Positions 1 through 7,189 of a DNA stretch of 40,679 bases are shown in pieces (position 1 is the first letter of the stretch; each line of letters begins with the position of its first letter). The notes beneath the pieces were generated by a model. The model was not told the origin of the DNA, did no database searches, and worked only from the letters and a program-made list of their open reading frames with translations. Source of the stretch: Desulforhopalus sp. GTDB lineage: Bacteria; Desulfobacterota; Desulfobulbia; Desulfobulbales; Desulfocapsaceae. Both the position numbers and the translations under genes were made by a program. Location: positions 1 through 40,679 of the forward strand of contig JALNVI010000018.1 in the NCBI GenBank assembly GCA_023231425.1, read 5' to 3'.

Positions 1-609
1 CTTCACTTCGTTGTCAATTCGTGCAGCCTTCACTTCGTTGTCAATTGGTGCAGCCTTCATTTCTTTCTTTTCAGCAGACTCTGCAGAGACAGCTGCGACG
101 ACGACACCTTGCGGAGCAGGTGCCTGAACTGCGAGATTCTCCGCTGCAGGGGTGGCTACAGTCCCGGGGTTCTCTACGAGTGGAGCCTTTGCAGGCGGCT
201 CGGGCACCGGCTCTGTCACTACTTCGATCTTTTTCGGCTCAGCCTTGATCGTTTCGAGAACCGGGGCAGAGACCTGCTCCGCAGGGCTCTCTATGGTCTT
301 CTCTGGATTCGCCTCGGCAAGAACAGGTTTTTCCGGTTCTACCTTTTTCGCACGGCGGCGGATAACTGTCGCCCGATGGTGAATAACAGCCTTCCCTTTC
401 TTTTCTTCGGCCTCACTCTCAATGCGCTTTTCCACCAACTCGGAATTCACAGATTTGAGTACCGTATTACGAATCTTATCAGCGGTCTCAGCGTCAACTG
501 AAGAGCTGTGTCCTTTGATGTCATACCCCAGCTCCAGCAACTTGTCTGTAAGCACCTTGCTGCTCATTCCGGCTTCTCGGGCCAATTCATACACTCTGAC
601 TTTGCTCAT
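1..609 (-). CDS. infB: Translation initiation factor IF-2, N-terminal part (cut by window edge)
   Basis: IF-2 is the GTPase that brings initiator fMet-tRNA to the 30S subunit and promotes subunit joining. Only the first 203 codons are in the window; the frame stays open to base 1. The start MSKVRVYELAREAGM and the following VLTDKLLELGYDIKGHSSSV are the IF2_N domain. After about residue 55 the protein becomes the usual low-complexity Ala/Pro/Glu/Lys linker, including a basic RRRAKK stretch and, at the edge, a duplicated 9-residue unit. The GTPase core lies outside. It is the last visible gene of rimP-nusA-ylxR-infB, 56 bases after ylxR. Identification rests on the N-terminal domain plus conserved gene order. 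Confidence 0.95.
   Translation of the reverse strand, partial: MSKVRVYELAREAGMSSKVLTDKLLELGYDIKGHSSSVDAETADKIRNTVLKSVNSELVEKRIESEAEEKKGKAVIHHRATVIRRRAKKVEPEKPVLAEANPEKTIESPAEQVSAPVLETIKAEPKKIEVVTEPVPEPPAKAPLVENPGTVATPAAENLAVQAPAPQGVVVAAVSAESAEKKEMKAAPIDNEVKAARIDNEVK
2..55. repeat. 27-bp direct repeat x2 inside infB linker
   Basis: Two adjacent 27-base units (2-28 and 29-55) differ at one base. They encode two tandem 9-residue units (read on the minus strand as KAAPIDNEV and KAARIDNEV) in the disordered IF-2 linker. The array may continue beyond the left edge. Confidence 0.85.
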
Positions 610-665
610 CTATATCCCCCTGCACCACTGTTCCAATCAACTCTGACATCCCGAAAACCGGCTTT

Positions 666-872
666 TCAGCCAATGCGGAACACAACTTTCCAGTATTTCT
701 TCTCTGTTAAAAATTTTTCGCGGCAACAACTTCTGCAACAATACGCGCCCCGCCCCGCCAGTTTCTTCTGCAAATCAGCAACAACTTTGCCATCCCGCCA
801 GACATAGCGCTCCAATTCTGATTTACCGAATCTCTTCCGGCAAACGACACAGGTCCGAATCGGTTTTGTCAT
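666..872 (-). CDS. ylxR: YlxR/RnpM family (DUF448) RNA-binding protein
   Basis: A 68-residue basic protein starting MTKPIRTCVVCRKRF, with the family's paired cysteines (CVVC near residues 8-11, and a second cluster CCRSCC near 44-49) and the conserved GRGAY segment. YlxR proteins are small nucleic-acid binding proteins; in Gram-positive bacteria the family (RnpM) has been linked to RNase P, but the role in this lineage is not shown by the sequence. Its ATG overlaps the nusA stop by four bases (ATGA), so translation is probably coupled. Position between nusA and infB is the classical one for the family, which makes the call firm. The additional cysteines could form a metal site, which is inference. 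Confidence 0.92.
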   Translation of the reverse strand: MTKPIRTCVVCRKRFGKSELERYVWRDGKVVADLQKKLAGRGAYCCRSCCREKFLTEKKYWKVVFRIG

Positions 873-2389
873 TTAACCGGCTGCTCAGGATCAGCTGAAG
901 GCTCAACATCATCCGGCTGCTCAGGATCAACTGAAGGCTCAACATCATCCGGCTGCTCAGAATCAGCTGAAGGTTCAACATCATCCGGCTGCTCAGGATC
1001 AGCTGAAGGTTCAAAACCAGCCGGTTGTCCAGCTTCATTCCCCTCTGCAGATCGGTCCACCTCAGCCGCAATTTCAGTCACTTCTTCCCTGGCCTCAACA
1101 GCATTACCGTCTACATCTTCGGCAGCAGTACCAGAGCCTTCTTCCTCAGGGACCTGCACCGAGATCTTCGCCGCTTCGGCGATCAGCAGACCTGCATAGT
1201 CCTCTTTAATGGCACGAAAGGCCATGAGGTCATTCATACTTGTTTCAGCCAGCACTGCAGTAGAGGTTATCCCTTTGTTGAACAGCTGATCTGCCAGCCC
1301 TTCATCCACATCGGGAAGCTTGAGCAATGACTGATAGCCCGGATCCTGCAAATTTTTATAGCGCTGCTCACTTTTCACATCAATATCCCAGCCCATCAAC
1401 CGGGAGGCAAGACGTACGTTCTGCCCACTGCGCCCGATGGCAAGACTGAGCTGATCATTAGGCACAACCACCAGCAGAGTGTGATTATCTTCATCCACTC
1501 GAACCATACTTACATGGGCGGGAGCCAGTGCATTATAAGCATATTTCGCCGGATCGGGGCTCCAGGTGACAATATCAATACGCTCGCCCTGCAGTTCCTG
1601 CACCACGTTCTGTACCCGGGAGCCTTTTATCCCGACACAGGCACCTACCGGATCAACATCACTCTCCGAAGAGCTGACAGCGATCTTCGCGCGAAAACCC
1701 GGCTCACGACTGACCCCGAGAACCCGGACAATTCCTTCTCCCATCTCCGGAACTTCCATTTCAAAGAGTTTACCAATAAATTCATTACAGGTCCGGGAGA
1801 GAATCAGCTGCGAATCCCGACTGGTCTGGCGCACCTCTTTCAAATAAGCACGGATACGATCCCCCTGCTTGAAAGAGCGCTTGGGAATCTGCTGGTCACG
1901 GGGCAGAATAGCATCGGTACGCCCCAGGTTGACCACCATGTTGCCGCGGTCAAAACGCTGCACAATACCGCTTACGACTTCACCAACACGATCTTTGAAC
2001 ATGCCATAGATGACGTCCCGCTCGGCATCCTTCATTTTATGAATGATAACCTGCTTGGCCGACTGGGCAGCAATACGGCCAAGCTCTGCAATATTGGGCA
2101 TTTTTTCACCAAGCTCATCGCCAATCTGAGCCTCGGGGTCAAGGACTTTGGCATCCTCAATATTGATTTCGGTCTGTTCGTCCTCCGCATCTTCCACCAC
2201 CATGCGGAACTGGAAAATCTCTACTTCGCCATACTCTTCGTTGTAGCGCACCTCAATATCTCTGCGGCTGCCATACTTTTTCCGTGCCGCAGACTGCACA
2301 GCCTCTTCAATGGCCTCAACAAGCAGAGATCTGTCAATGCCGCGTTCCCGGCTGATCTGGTCGATGATACGTTTCAATTCTGAGAGCAT
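869..2389 (-). CDS. nusA: Transcription termination/antitermination factor NusA
   Basis: NusA binds RNA polymerase and nascent RNA and modulates pausing, termination and antitermination. The 506-residue product shows the N-terminal polymerase-binding domain (start MLSELKRIIDQISRERGID), an S1 domain around 130-200 (VVSGIVQRFDRGNMVVNLG), and tandem KH domains around 200-345 (DPVGACVGIKGSRVQNV; AIGRSGQNVRLASRL). A helix-hairpin-helix-like segment follows near 355-410. The last ~90 residues are an acidic low-complexity tail made in part of a 12-residue unit repeated about four times. The gene starts 33 bases after rimP and overlaps ylxR by four bases. The ATG is preceded by GGAG at a suitable distance. 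The core is ordinary; the repeat tail is the odd part. Confidence 0.97.
   Translation of the reverse strand: MLSELKRIIDQISRERGIDRSLLVEAIEEAVQSAARKKYGSRRDIEVRYNEEYGEVEIFQFRMVVEDAEDEQTEINIEDAKVLDPEAQIGDELGEKMPNIAELGRIAAQSAKQVIIHKMKDAERDVIYGMFKDRVGEVVSGIVQRFDRGNMVVNLGRTDAILPRDQQIPKRSFKQGDRIRAYLKEVRQTSRDSQLILSRTCNEFIGKLFEMEVPEMGEGIVRVLGVSREPGFRAKIAVSSSESDVDPVGACVGIKGSRVQNVVQELQGERIDIVTWSPDPAKYAYNALAPAHVSMVRVDEDNHTLLVVVPNDQLSLAIGRSGQNVRLASRLMGWDIDVKSEQRYKNLQDPGYQSLLKLPDVDEGLADQLFNKGITSTAVLAETSMNDLMAFRAIKEDYAGLLIAEAAKISVQVPEEEGSGTAAEDVDGNAVEAREEVTEIAAEVDRSAEGNEAGQPAGFEPSADPEQPDDVEPSADSEQPDDVEPSVDPEQPDDVEPSADPEQPVK
877..1020. repeat. 36-bp tandem repeat x4 in nusA 3' end
   Basis: Four consecutive 36-base units (877-912, 913-948, 949-984, 985-1020) differ by only a few substitutions, mainly in the last unit. 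In the nusA frame each encodes one 12-residue unit of the type DDVEPSADPEQP, giving an acidic, proline-containing tail. Near-identity and exact length suggest recent slippage or unequal exchange; copy number could vary among strains. Confidence 0.93.
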
Positions 2390-2422
2390 GTTCCAACTCC
2401 GTCGCTATAACTTTCGCCCAGC

Positions 2423-2890
2423 TCAAAACCAGAGCCGTGCCTTATTTATATTTTCGTGTTCAATCCGCAGAGCTCGGCCGGTCTCAAGTTCGAGGGTGAT
2501 TCCGCCGTCCTCCACTGCTTTAATTTCACCGACAAATACCTTGTCGCCATCCACAGGATAATGGGTGCGCACCTTGCACATTTTCCCGACATATCGCTCA
2601 AATTCTGCTGGATTCCGCAGCGGGCGATCAAGCCCTGGAGAGGATACTTCAAGAGAATACGCCTCGGGAATACAGTCTTCCACATCAAGATACTGCCCGA
2701 GCGCTCGACTGACAGCACTGCATTTCTCGAGGGTAACGCCGGTATCTCCACCCTGCGGAATATCGATAGTTACCCGCAATATCTGACCCTTTCCGTCCCG
2801 ACGAAACTGGAGGTCAAAAAGCTCCAGCCCCATTTCTGGGAGGACATCATCAAGATAACGGCGGATTATCGCGAGGACAGGCTCACTCAT
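2423..2890 (-). CDS. rimP: Ribosome maturation factor RimP
   Basis: RimP is required for late 30S subunit assembly. The 155-residue product has the expected two-domain length and the diagnostic YSLEVSSPGLDRPLRNPAEFERYVGK segment near residues 78-105 (shown here in part: EVSSPGLDRPL), followed by a C-terminal SH3-like barrel (GEIKAVEDGGITLELETG). It is first in the rimP-nusA-ylxR-infB operon. A 205-base leader with a terminator-like hairpin separates it from a strong predicted promoter, so expression may be attenuated, possibly with NusA feedback as known for the enterobacterial operon. Confidence 0.96.
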   Translation of the reverse strand: MSEPVLAIIRRYLDDVLPEMGLELFDLQFRRDGKGQILRVTIDIPQGGDTGVTLEKCSAVSRALGQYLDVEDCIPEAYSLEVSSPGLDRPLRNPAEFERYVGKMCKVRTHYPVDGDKVFVGEIKAVEDGGITLELETGRALRIEHENINKARLWF

Positions 2891-2922
2891 TTTTACTCCC
2901 TGGTTTTACCGGATTCAGGCAC

Positions 2923-2945
2923 AAAAAAAAGCGGGCAGAGCCCAC
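2923..2945 (-). terminator. Terminator-like attenuator hairpin before rimP
   Basis: On the minus strand GTGGGC-TCT-GCCCGC forms a six-pair stem (one G-U) followed by eight T. It lies 32 bases before the rimP start and about 150 bases after the predicted transcription start, so it would act inside the leader rather than at the end of a gene. That position is typical for attenuators ahead of this operon; which signal controls it is not visible. Confidence 0.7.
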
Positions 2946-3101
2946 TTCCATTACAACTCCCCCCTTTATTCCGCGTAACGCCATAAGCGAAACACAGAGT
3001 GAAGTCGCACCGCAGGCGACCTCGTAACAGCTTGGGAGGTATAAACAAACTCATTCCCGTACTCAAAGAGGAGATAGCGGTGAGAACGAATTAGGCCACA
3101 A

Positions 3102-3130
3102 ATTTAACCATAAAGACGCCTTCTTGTCAA
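3102..3130 (-). promoter_or_regulatory. Sigma70-type promoter of the rimP-nusA-ylxR-infB operon
   Basis: The minus strand reads TTGACA (3130-3125), a 17-base spacer, then TTAAAT (3107-3102). The -35 is a perfect match, the spacing is ideal and the -10 matches in four of six positions. Transcription would begin near 3095, giving a leader of about 205 bases. Confidence 0.8.
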
Positions 3131-3135
3131 GAGGC

Positions 3136-3170
3136 AAAAGGTACTCCACCCCCGTGGGGGAATACCTTTT
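3136..3170. terminator. Long GC-rich hairpin, probable bidirectional terminator
   Basis: An inverted repeat with arms AAAAGGTACTCC/CCCC and GGGGGAATACCTTTT pairs over about 15 positions with one bulge and one G-U, and is flanked by A4 on one side and T4 on the other. It sits between the end of the exported-protein gene at 3250-3843 and the rimP promoter on the same strand, so it probably ends the former transcript. Confidence 0.7.
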
Positions 3171-3249
3171 GACAAATTCTGTCCCTCTCTGACAAAAATT
3201 ATCTGCCAATCCGCAACGCTCTGCGCACCATTGAAAGAACGCCATTCCA

Positions 3250-3843
3250 TTACTGAAGGACGAAGCCTTTCTGTCCGAAAGAGAGCACAGAACGGTGTGG
3301 AGGGGTCCCGCAGAACCCCTTACATGGCCGTGGCTGGCGCTGACGTTCCTCAACAACCACGATCACCCTGCGGACTTTGACCTTCCCTTTGAGCTGGAGC
3401 TGCCATTCACCCCCCGCCCTGTCTGCAGGGTTAAAGAGGAGCACCTTGCTAAAAGTGGCGGCCGACCGGCGCTTGAAATCCTGCGGCTGTCCACTGATCA
3501 ATTTTTCCCGACTGGTTTTATTGCCAACCCGCAGGTTCACACGACCGTGCCCTTCTTGCGATTTCGCTACCAGCACCACCCGCTTCAACTCCATCTTGTC
3601 AAGTTTGATACCAGGATACTGCTGGTGCAAAAGCCTTTCCAATGGCAGCACCGCTGCCCGATTATGGCCCGCCTGAAAAACCTTATCTCCCATATCGATC
3701 TGCAAACGCAGACGTTCAGCAGAGGCCGCAGCCGGCAGGAAAAGAAGACAGGTCAGCGCGACAAGGATACCGGTGGCAAAGCAGCTGTTTTTCTTCTGAG
3801 TTTTTTTGCTGTTACAGGTGTTTTCAAGTGTTACCGTGTTCAT
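3250..3843 (-). CDS. Exported protein of unknown function
   Basis: The 197-residue product has a long basic N-region, a hydrophobic core (GILVALTCLLFLPAAA) and an A-S-A cleavage site after about residue 42, so it should be secreted to the periplasm. The mature part is basic and rich in alternating hydrophobic residues (MELKRVVLVAKSQEG, GEWQLQLKGKVKVRRVIVVV), suggesting beta structure; no known family was recognised. The start at 3843 is chosen over an in-frame ATG 18 bases upstream because GGAG stands eight bases before it. It is followed by the hairpin at 3136-3170 and is divergent from the exported protein at 4136. A cysteine pair near the C-terminus (PCKGFCG) could form a disulfide; this is inference. 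Confidence 0.75.
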   Translation of the reverse strand: MNTVTLENTCNSKKTQKKNSCFATGILVALTCLLFLPAAASAERLRLQIDMGDKVFQAGHNRAAVLPLERLLHQQYPGIKLDKMELKRVVLVAKSQEGHGRVNLRVGNKTSREKLISGQPQDFKRRSAATFSKVLLFNPADRAGGEWQLQLKGKVKVRRVIVVVEERQRQPRPCKGFCGTPPHRSVLSFGQKGFVLQ

Positions 3844-3953
3844 AATAGAAACTCCATGCACAAGTGTGATTTTTCATTTCGGGAAGCGTTGTCATTTTCT
3901 CCCCGCCTCTGAAGCCACACCTTACGCCACCTCCTTCTTCCTGCCAGTAGACG

Positions 3954-4007
3954 CCGGGGGACATCCCCGGATTTGCGGGCATCCCCCCCTCCATGTCGGG
4001 TCGACAT
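3954..4007. other. Cluster of short inverted repeats between divergent genes
   Basis: Two perfect dyads stand close together: CCGGGG-N5-CCCCGG (3954-3970) and ATGTCG-GGT-CGACAT (3993-4007). Neither is followed by a T-run. They lie between the starts at 3843 (minus) and 4136 (plus), so operator or mRNA-structure roles are possible, but nothing decides between them. No clear promoter hexamers were found in the rest of this 290-base gap. Confidence 0.45.
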
Positions 4008-4135
4008 CGGATGGAGTTGCGCTTAAAACTGTTCTCATCTCTCCTTTCCCGTGCAAAAATTCAAACACAATCGATGAGGCCGAACAATCAGTCCACATTG
4101 GCTTGCAATCAGACAAACTTCAAAAAGGGAAAACC

Positions 4136-4726
4136 ATGTTGAAAAAAACCATTCTTACTTCAGCCATCCTCACTCTTCTGCTCCCCTTCGCCGCACAGGC
4201 CGAAGAGAGCACAGCCACGCCCCCTTCCAACAGTACCGCCCTTCTCGGACTCCTCCAGAAACAGGGCATTGCGAACAAATCAACCCTCGATGCCCTCAGC
4301 CCCCATCTGAATCTGCTCGAGAAACAACTCCCCGGAGATGGCCAGACCTCAAAAGGAAAGCTTGACGATCTCCTGCACAGTGAAAAGGGGGAGAAACTGA
4401 AGGAGCTTTTTTCCAGAACCGTTGTTCATGCCAGAGACACAGGCGGCGCCCTTGACGACCGCCTCGCCGATACGCTTAAACTTTCAAAGGAGCAGATGAC
4501 GAAAGTAAAACCTGCACTCAGTGAAGGCCTTACCGACCTGCGTACGGCCACAGGAGAAGCAATAGACTCAGGCAAAGTGCGCTGGGTGGAATTCCAGCCG
4601 GAATATGATGCCATCGTCAGCAAAATGCGCAACCAGGTGAAAGAAAGCCTCAACTCCGAGCAGATGAAGACCTTTGACACGTTCGTTAAAAACAAGGGAA
4701 AATCGATACAGAAAACACTGCAATGA
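4136..4726 (+). CDS. Periplasmic alpha-helical protein, possibly Spy/CpxP (LTxxQ)-like
   Basis: The 196-residue product begins with a clear signal peptide (MLKKTILTSAILTLLLPFAAQA, cleavage after residue 22). The mature part looks entirely helical. Around residues 117-190 LKLSKEQMTKVKPAL is followed about 50 residues later by LNSEQMKTFDTFVK, the spacing and flavour of the LTxxQ repeats of Spy/CpxP periplasmic chaperone-like proteins. That assignment is tentative because the consensus is only partly met. The start is the ATG after AAAAAGGGAAAACC; the frame stays open upstream but the signal peptide fixes the start. A terminator-like hairpin stands 220 bases downstream. Confidence 0.75.
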   Translation: MLKKTILTSAILTLLLPFAAQAEESTATPPSNSTALLGLLQKQGIANKSTLDALSPHLNLLEKQLPGDGQTSKGKLDDLLHSEKGEKLKELFSRTVVHARDTGGALDDRLADTLKLSKEQMTKVKPALSEGLTDLRTATGEAIDSGKVRWVEFQPEYDAIVSKMRNQVKESLNSEQMKTFDTFVKNKGKSIQKTLQ

Positions 4727-5163
4727 CCCTTTCCAGAAAAATCTGTCGATTGGTTCCATAGAAGACCTTGTAAAGAATGTAAATTTATGGCAAGTTTGTT
4801 GAAGGCACAGGAAGTTGGCTCTTTACCGCAATGTCGGGCATCTGCACGACATCAAAAAGGAGATGAAGCAACTGTATGTCTCAATCTTTTTTTCACATTG
4901 GACCTCATTCTGAGGCCTGTCTTGTTGTCTCTTTGCAAATTTTTTACAAACCGGTTTTGCCGCACCTGTGCCAGATACCGGTTTTTTTTGTTCCCGGGAA
5001 GTGGAGGAAGATCCTCTTCCACCTCATGGGTTTCTTAGATAACCAGGAATTTCACTCAGAGATGCAAAACGCCAGGTTATTCAAGAAACACTGAAAAAGG
5101 AGACGCCCGAACAGCTGTTGTAATTCGCTCGTTTCCGCTCACCCTTGCCTGAGAGGTAGAACA
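4727..5163. other. 437-bp gene-free stretch before the CoA transferase genes
   Basis: No convincing coding region was found; open frames here lack ribosome sites and resemble nothing recognised. The stretch holds a short dyad CCTCA-TTC-TGAGG near 4903, a plus-strand terminator-like hairpin at 4948-4989, a dyad around 5003-5024 (GTGGAGGA and TCTTCCAC arms) and the palindrome AACAGCTGTT near 5110. No good -35/-10 pair was found. It could contain a small RNA ending at 4989 or a structured leader of the CoA transferase mRNA. Confidence 0.5.
4948..4989 (+). terminator. Rho-independent terminator-like hairpin
   Basis: Arms AAACCGGT (4948-4955) and ACCGGTTT (4977-4984) pair over eight bases; the loop can form an inner GCAC/GTGC stem; a T8 tract follows (4982-4989). 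It could end the transcript of the gene at 4136-4726, end a small RNA, or attenuate the CoA transferase mRNA whose start is 175 bases downstream. Confidence 0.65.
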
Positions 5164-6180
5164 TTGAAAGACACACCAGAGATGTTTTGGACAGGATTAT
5201 CTCCCGATGAAGCGCGTAAAGCGCTGGTCAACAAAGATAAATCCATGCGCGACAAGACCATGACCCTGAAAGAGGCGGTGGATACCTTCATCCATGATGG
5301 AGACAACGTCGGAATCGGTGGCTTTGTTGACATTCGCCAGCCGGTGGCAATCACCCATGAGATGATTCGTCATGGCTTCAAAGACCTCACCCTCTCCTTC
5401 CAGTCAGCGGGGATGGCTCCGGATTACCTCGGCGCCGCAATGATGATTGACCCCGACCATTTTTCCATCAAACGCCTTGAACTTGCCTACTGGGCCCATG
5501 AAGCCTTCGGTCTCGCTCCCATGTTCCGCTACCTTACTGAACGTGGTCTGGTGGAGGTCGAGGACTGGTCGAACGCCAACATGTCATCTCGCTTTAAGGC
5601 TGGCGCCATAGGTCTCCCTTTCATCCCCACCCGGGGCCCCATCGCCGGGGATGTGGCAAGGAGCAACCGAACAAAGATCATTGACTGCCCCTTCACCCAC
5701 CGCCCCATTGCACTCCTGCCGGCGAGCAACCCCGATGTAGCAATTATTCACGTCAATGCCGCCGACAAGTACGGGAACTGCATTATCCGTGGTTCTGAGT
5801 GTACCTGCCCCGAGATTTCCATGGCCTCGGCGCACACCATTGTCACCTGCGAGCAGCTGCTCTCCCATGAAACAATCACCAGCCTGCCGAAGGACATCGC
5901 TATTCCCTTCCTCGGAGTTGATGCCGTAATCGAAGTTCCCTACGGTGCCTATCCGGGTGCCTGCCGTCGCAGCTATTATTACAGCAAGGAACACATCGCC
6001 GATCTGCACAGACGCACATCTGTCATGTGCAAAACCGGCAGTAAGGATGAATTGCAGGCATATTTTGATGAATATATCTTCGGCGTGGACGATTTCAGCG
6101 GCTTCCTTGACAAAATCGGCGTTGCCGAACTGCTCAAATTGAAGAAACTGGAAGCAGCTAACTGTGAACGTCTGGTGTAA
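5164..6180 (+). CDS. CoA transferase family I, subunit A (GctA-like)
   Basis: Class I CoA transferases move CoA between acyl groups in a two-subunit enzyme. This 338-residue subunit A has the family start (TLKEAVDTFIHDGDNVGIGGF near residues 36-56, shown as DGDNVGIGGF) and the conserved VAIIHVNAADKYGN segment near 194-207. It most resembles glutaconate CoA-transferase subunit A and relatives; the actual substrate cannot be read. The preferred start is TTG at 5164, six bases after GAGAGG; an ATG at 5182 has no clear ribosome site. Subunit B follows after 23 bases. In an anaerobe the pair might recycle acetyl- or succinyl-CoA or act in aromatic or fatty acid degradation; that is inference. Confidence 0.88.
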   Translation: MKDTPEMFWTGLSPDEARKALVNKDKSMRDKTMTLKEAVDTFIHDGDNVGIGGFVDIRQPVAITHEMIRHGFKDLTLSFQSAGMAPDYLGAAMMIDPDHFSIKRLELAYWAHEAFGLAPMFRYLTERGLVEVEDWSNANMSSRFKAGAIGLPFIPTRGPIAGDVARSNRTKIIDCPFTHRPIALLPASNPDVAIIHVNAADKYGNCIIRGSECTCPEISMASAHTIVTCEQLLSHETITSLPKDIAIPFLGVDAVIEVPYGAYPGACRRSYYYSKEHIADLHRRTSVMCKTGSKDELQAYFDEYIFGVDDFSGFLDKIGVAELLKLKKLEAANCERLV

Positions 6181-6203
6181 GGACTGATATAAAGGAGAAC
6201 TCT

Positions 6204-6998
6204 ATGACCGTTTCAAAAGACTACACCGCACAGGAAATAATTATTGTCGCGGGTGCCAAGGTTCTTGAAGATAAAAGGGTCGTCTTCGTCGGCACCGGCC
6301 TGCCGATGGTGGCTTCACTGCTGGCTAAAATGACTCATGCCCCCAACCTCATCCCTGTATTTGAAGCCGGGGCTGTTGGCCCGCATCTCACCGTGGGACT
6401 GCCCGTTTCAGTGGGCGACTCCAAGACCTTCACCTCTGCGTCTTATGTAAAGGGACTCAACAGTGCCTTTGAAATGACCCAGCGCGGCTTTGCCGACTAC
6501 GGCTTTATTGGTGGTGCAGAGGTTGATATGTATGGCAATCTCAACTCTACCATGATCGGGGATTTCCCCGATGGCTATCAGAAACCGAAGATCCGCCTGC
6601 CTGGCTCCGGTGGTGCCTCCGATATGGCCGCGTCGTGTGAAAAAACGATTCTCATCGTTCCCCATGACAAACGGAAATTCAGTGCAAAACTGCAGTACCT
6701 TACATCGCCCGGACATCTCGACGGCAGTAAAGACGCCCGCTGGAAAGCCGGGATGCAAGGCTCTGGCCCCTATCGCCTCATCTCCACCAAAGGTATTTTT
6801 GACTTTGAGGAAGAAAGCCATCGGATGCGTCTGCTGCAAACCTTCCCCGGGGAGACAAAAGAGTCAATCCAGGCTGAAACCGGCTTTGAACTGCTCTTCG
6901 CCGACAACGTGACCGCGTTTGCACCGCCTACGGTGGAAGAGGTTCGATTGATTCGTGAAGAAATAGACCCAACGGGGATCTTTGTAAAACGGGCCTGA
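6204..6998 (+). CDS. CoA transferase family I, subunit B (GctB-like)
   Basis: The 264-residue partner of the upstream subunit A. The segment LIPVFEAGAVGP near residues 49-60 corresponds to the E-x-G motif of class I CoA transferases, whose glutamate forms the covalent thioester, so the active subunit looks intact. The glycine-rich RLPGSGGASDMAASCEKT near 131-148 and the C-terminal PPTVEEVRLIREEIDPTG are also typical of subunit B. The ATG is preceded by AAAGGAGAACTCT, a strong ribosome site. A strong terminator follows at 7037-7071, so the two genes form a closed transcription unit. Acyl substrate unknown. Confidence 0.9.
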   Translation: MTVSKDYTAQEIIIVAGAKVLEDKRVVFVGTGLPMVASLLAKMTHAPNLIPVFEAGAVGPHLTVGLPVSVGDSKTFTSASYVKGLNSAFEMTQRGFADYGFIGGAEVDMYGNLNSTMIGDFPDGYQKPKIRLPGSGGASDMAASCEKTILIVPHDKRKFSAKLQYLTSPGHLDGSKDARWKAGMQGSGPYRLISTKGIFDFEEESHRMRLLQTFPGETKESIQAETGFELLFADNVTAFAPPTVEEVRLIREEIDPTGIFVKRA

Positions 6999-7036
6999 TT
7001 ATTTGCTTTCTTAAAAAGTGGTAAATCTTTAACTCT

Positions 7037-7071
7037 GCGACGACAGAAAATTTCTGTCGTCGCTTTTTTTT
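7037..7071 (+). terminator. Strong rho-independent terminator after CoA transferase genes
   Basis: A perfect 13-bp stem (GCGACGACAGAAA / TTTCTGTCGTCGC, one-base loop on paper) is followed by eight T. It ends the CoA transferase operon. A diverged copy of the same hairpin occurs at 7768-7800, at the same distance from the next palindromic operator, so it appears to be part of the duplicated segment. Confidence 0.93.
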
Positions 7072-7082
7072 ATTAAAATCAC

Positions 7083-7153
7083 AAGGTACCTTTATATTTT
7101 TCTTGACTTCGTTCCGGAGAGCGTTATCCTTTAGAGAAAGGCAAGGTACCTTG
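7083..7153 (+). promoter_or_regulatory. Promoter flanked by two palindromic operators (AAGGTACCTT)
   Basis: TTGACT (7103-7108), a 16-base spacer and TATCCT (7125-7130) form a plausible sigma70 promoter. One copy of AAGGTACCTT (7083-7092) lies just upstream of the -35. A second, extended to the perfect 12-mer CAAGGTACCTTG (7142-7153), lies just past the expected start of transcription. Operator centres are 60 bp apart. The MarR gene at 8269 belongs to the same cluster and is the natural candidate to bind them; palindromes of this size are typical of MarR dimers. The link is inference. Confidence 0.75.
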
Positions 7154-7189
7154 TAACGGTGCCGACACAAAAGACAAAAACAGGAGGAC

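Noticed and set aside
877..1020. CRISPR-like array
   Set aside because: The 36-base units are contiguous without spacers and lie in frame in nusA; they are coding tandem repeats.
1481..2383. 300-codon open frame on the plus strand opposite nusA
   Set aside because: nusA has unmistakable S1/KH domains on the minus strand; the antisense frame has no ribosome site or recognisable domain and is a codon-bias shadow.
4876..5094. 72-codon frame in the gap before the CoA transferase genes
   Set aside because: No ribosome site, crosses a strong terminator hairpin, and the translation has no recognisable features.
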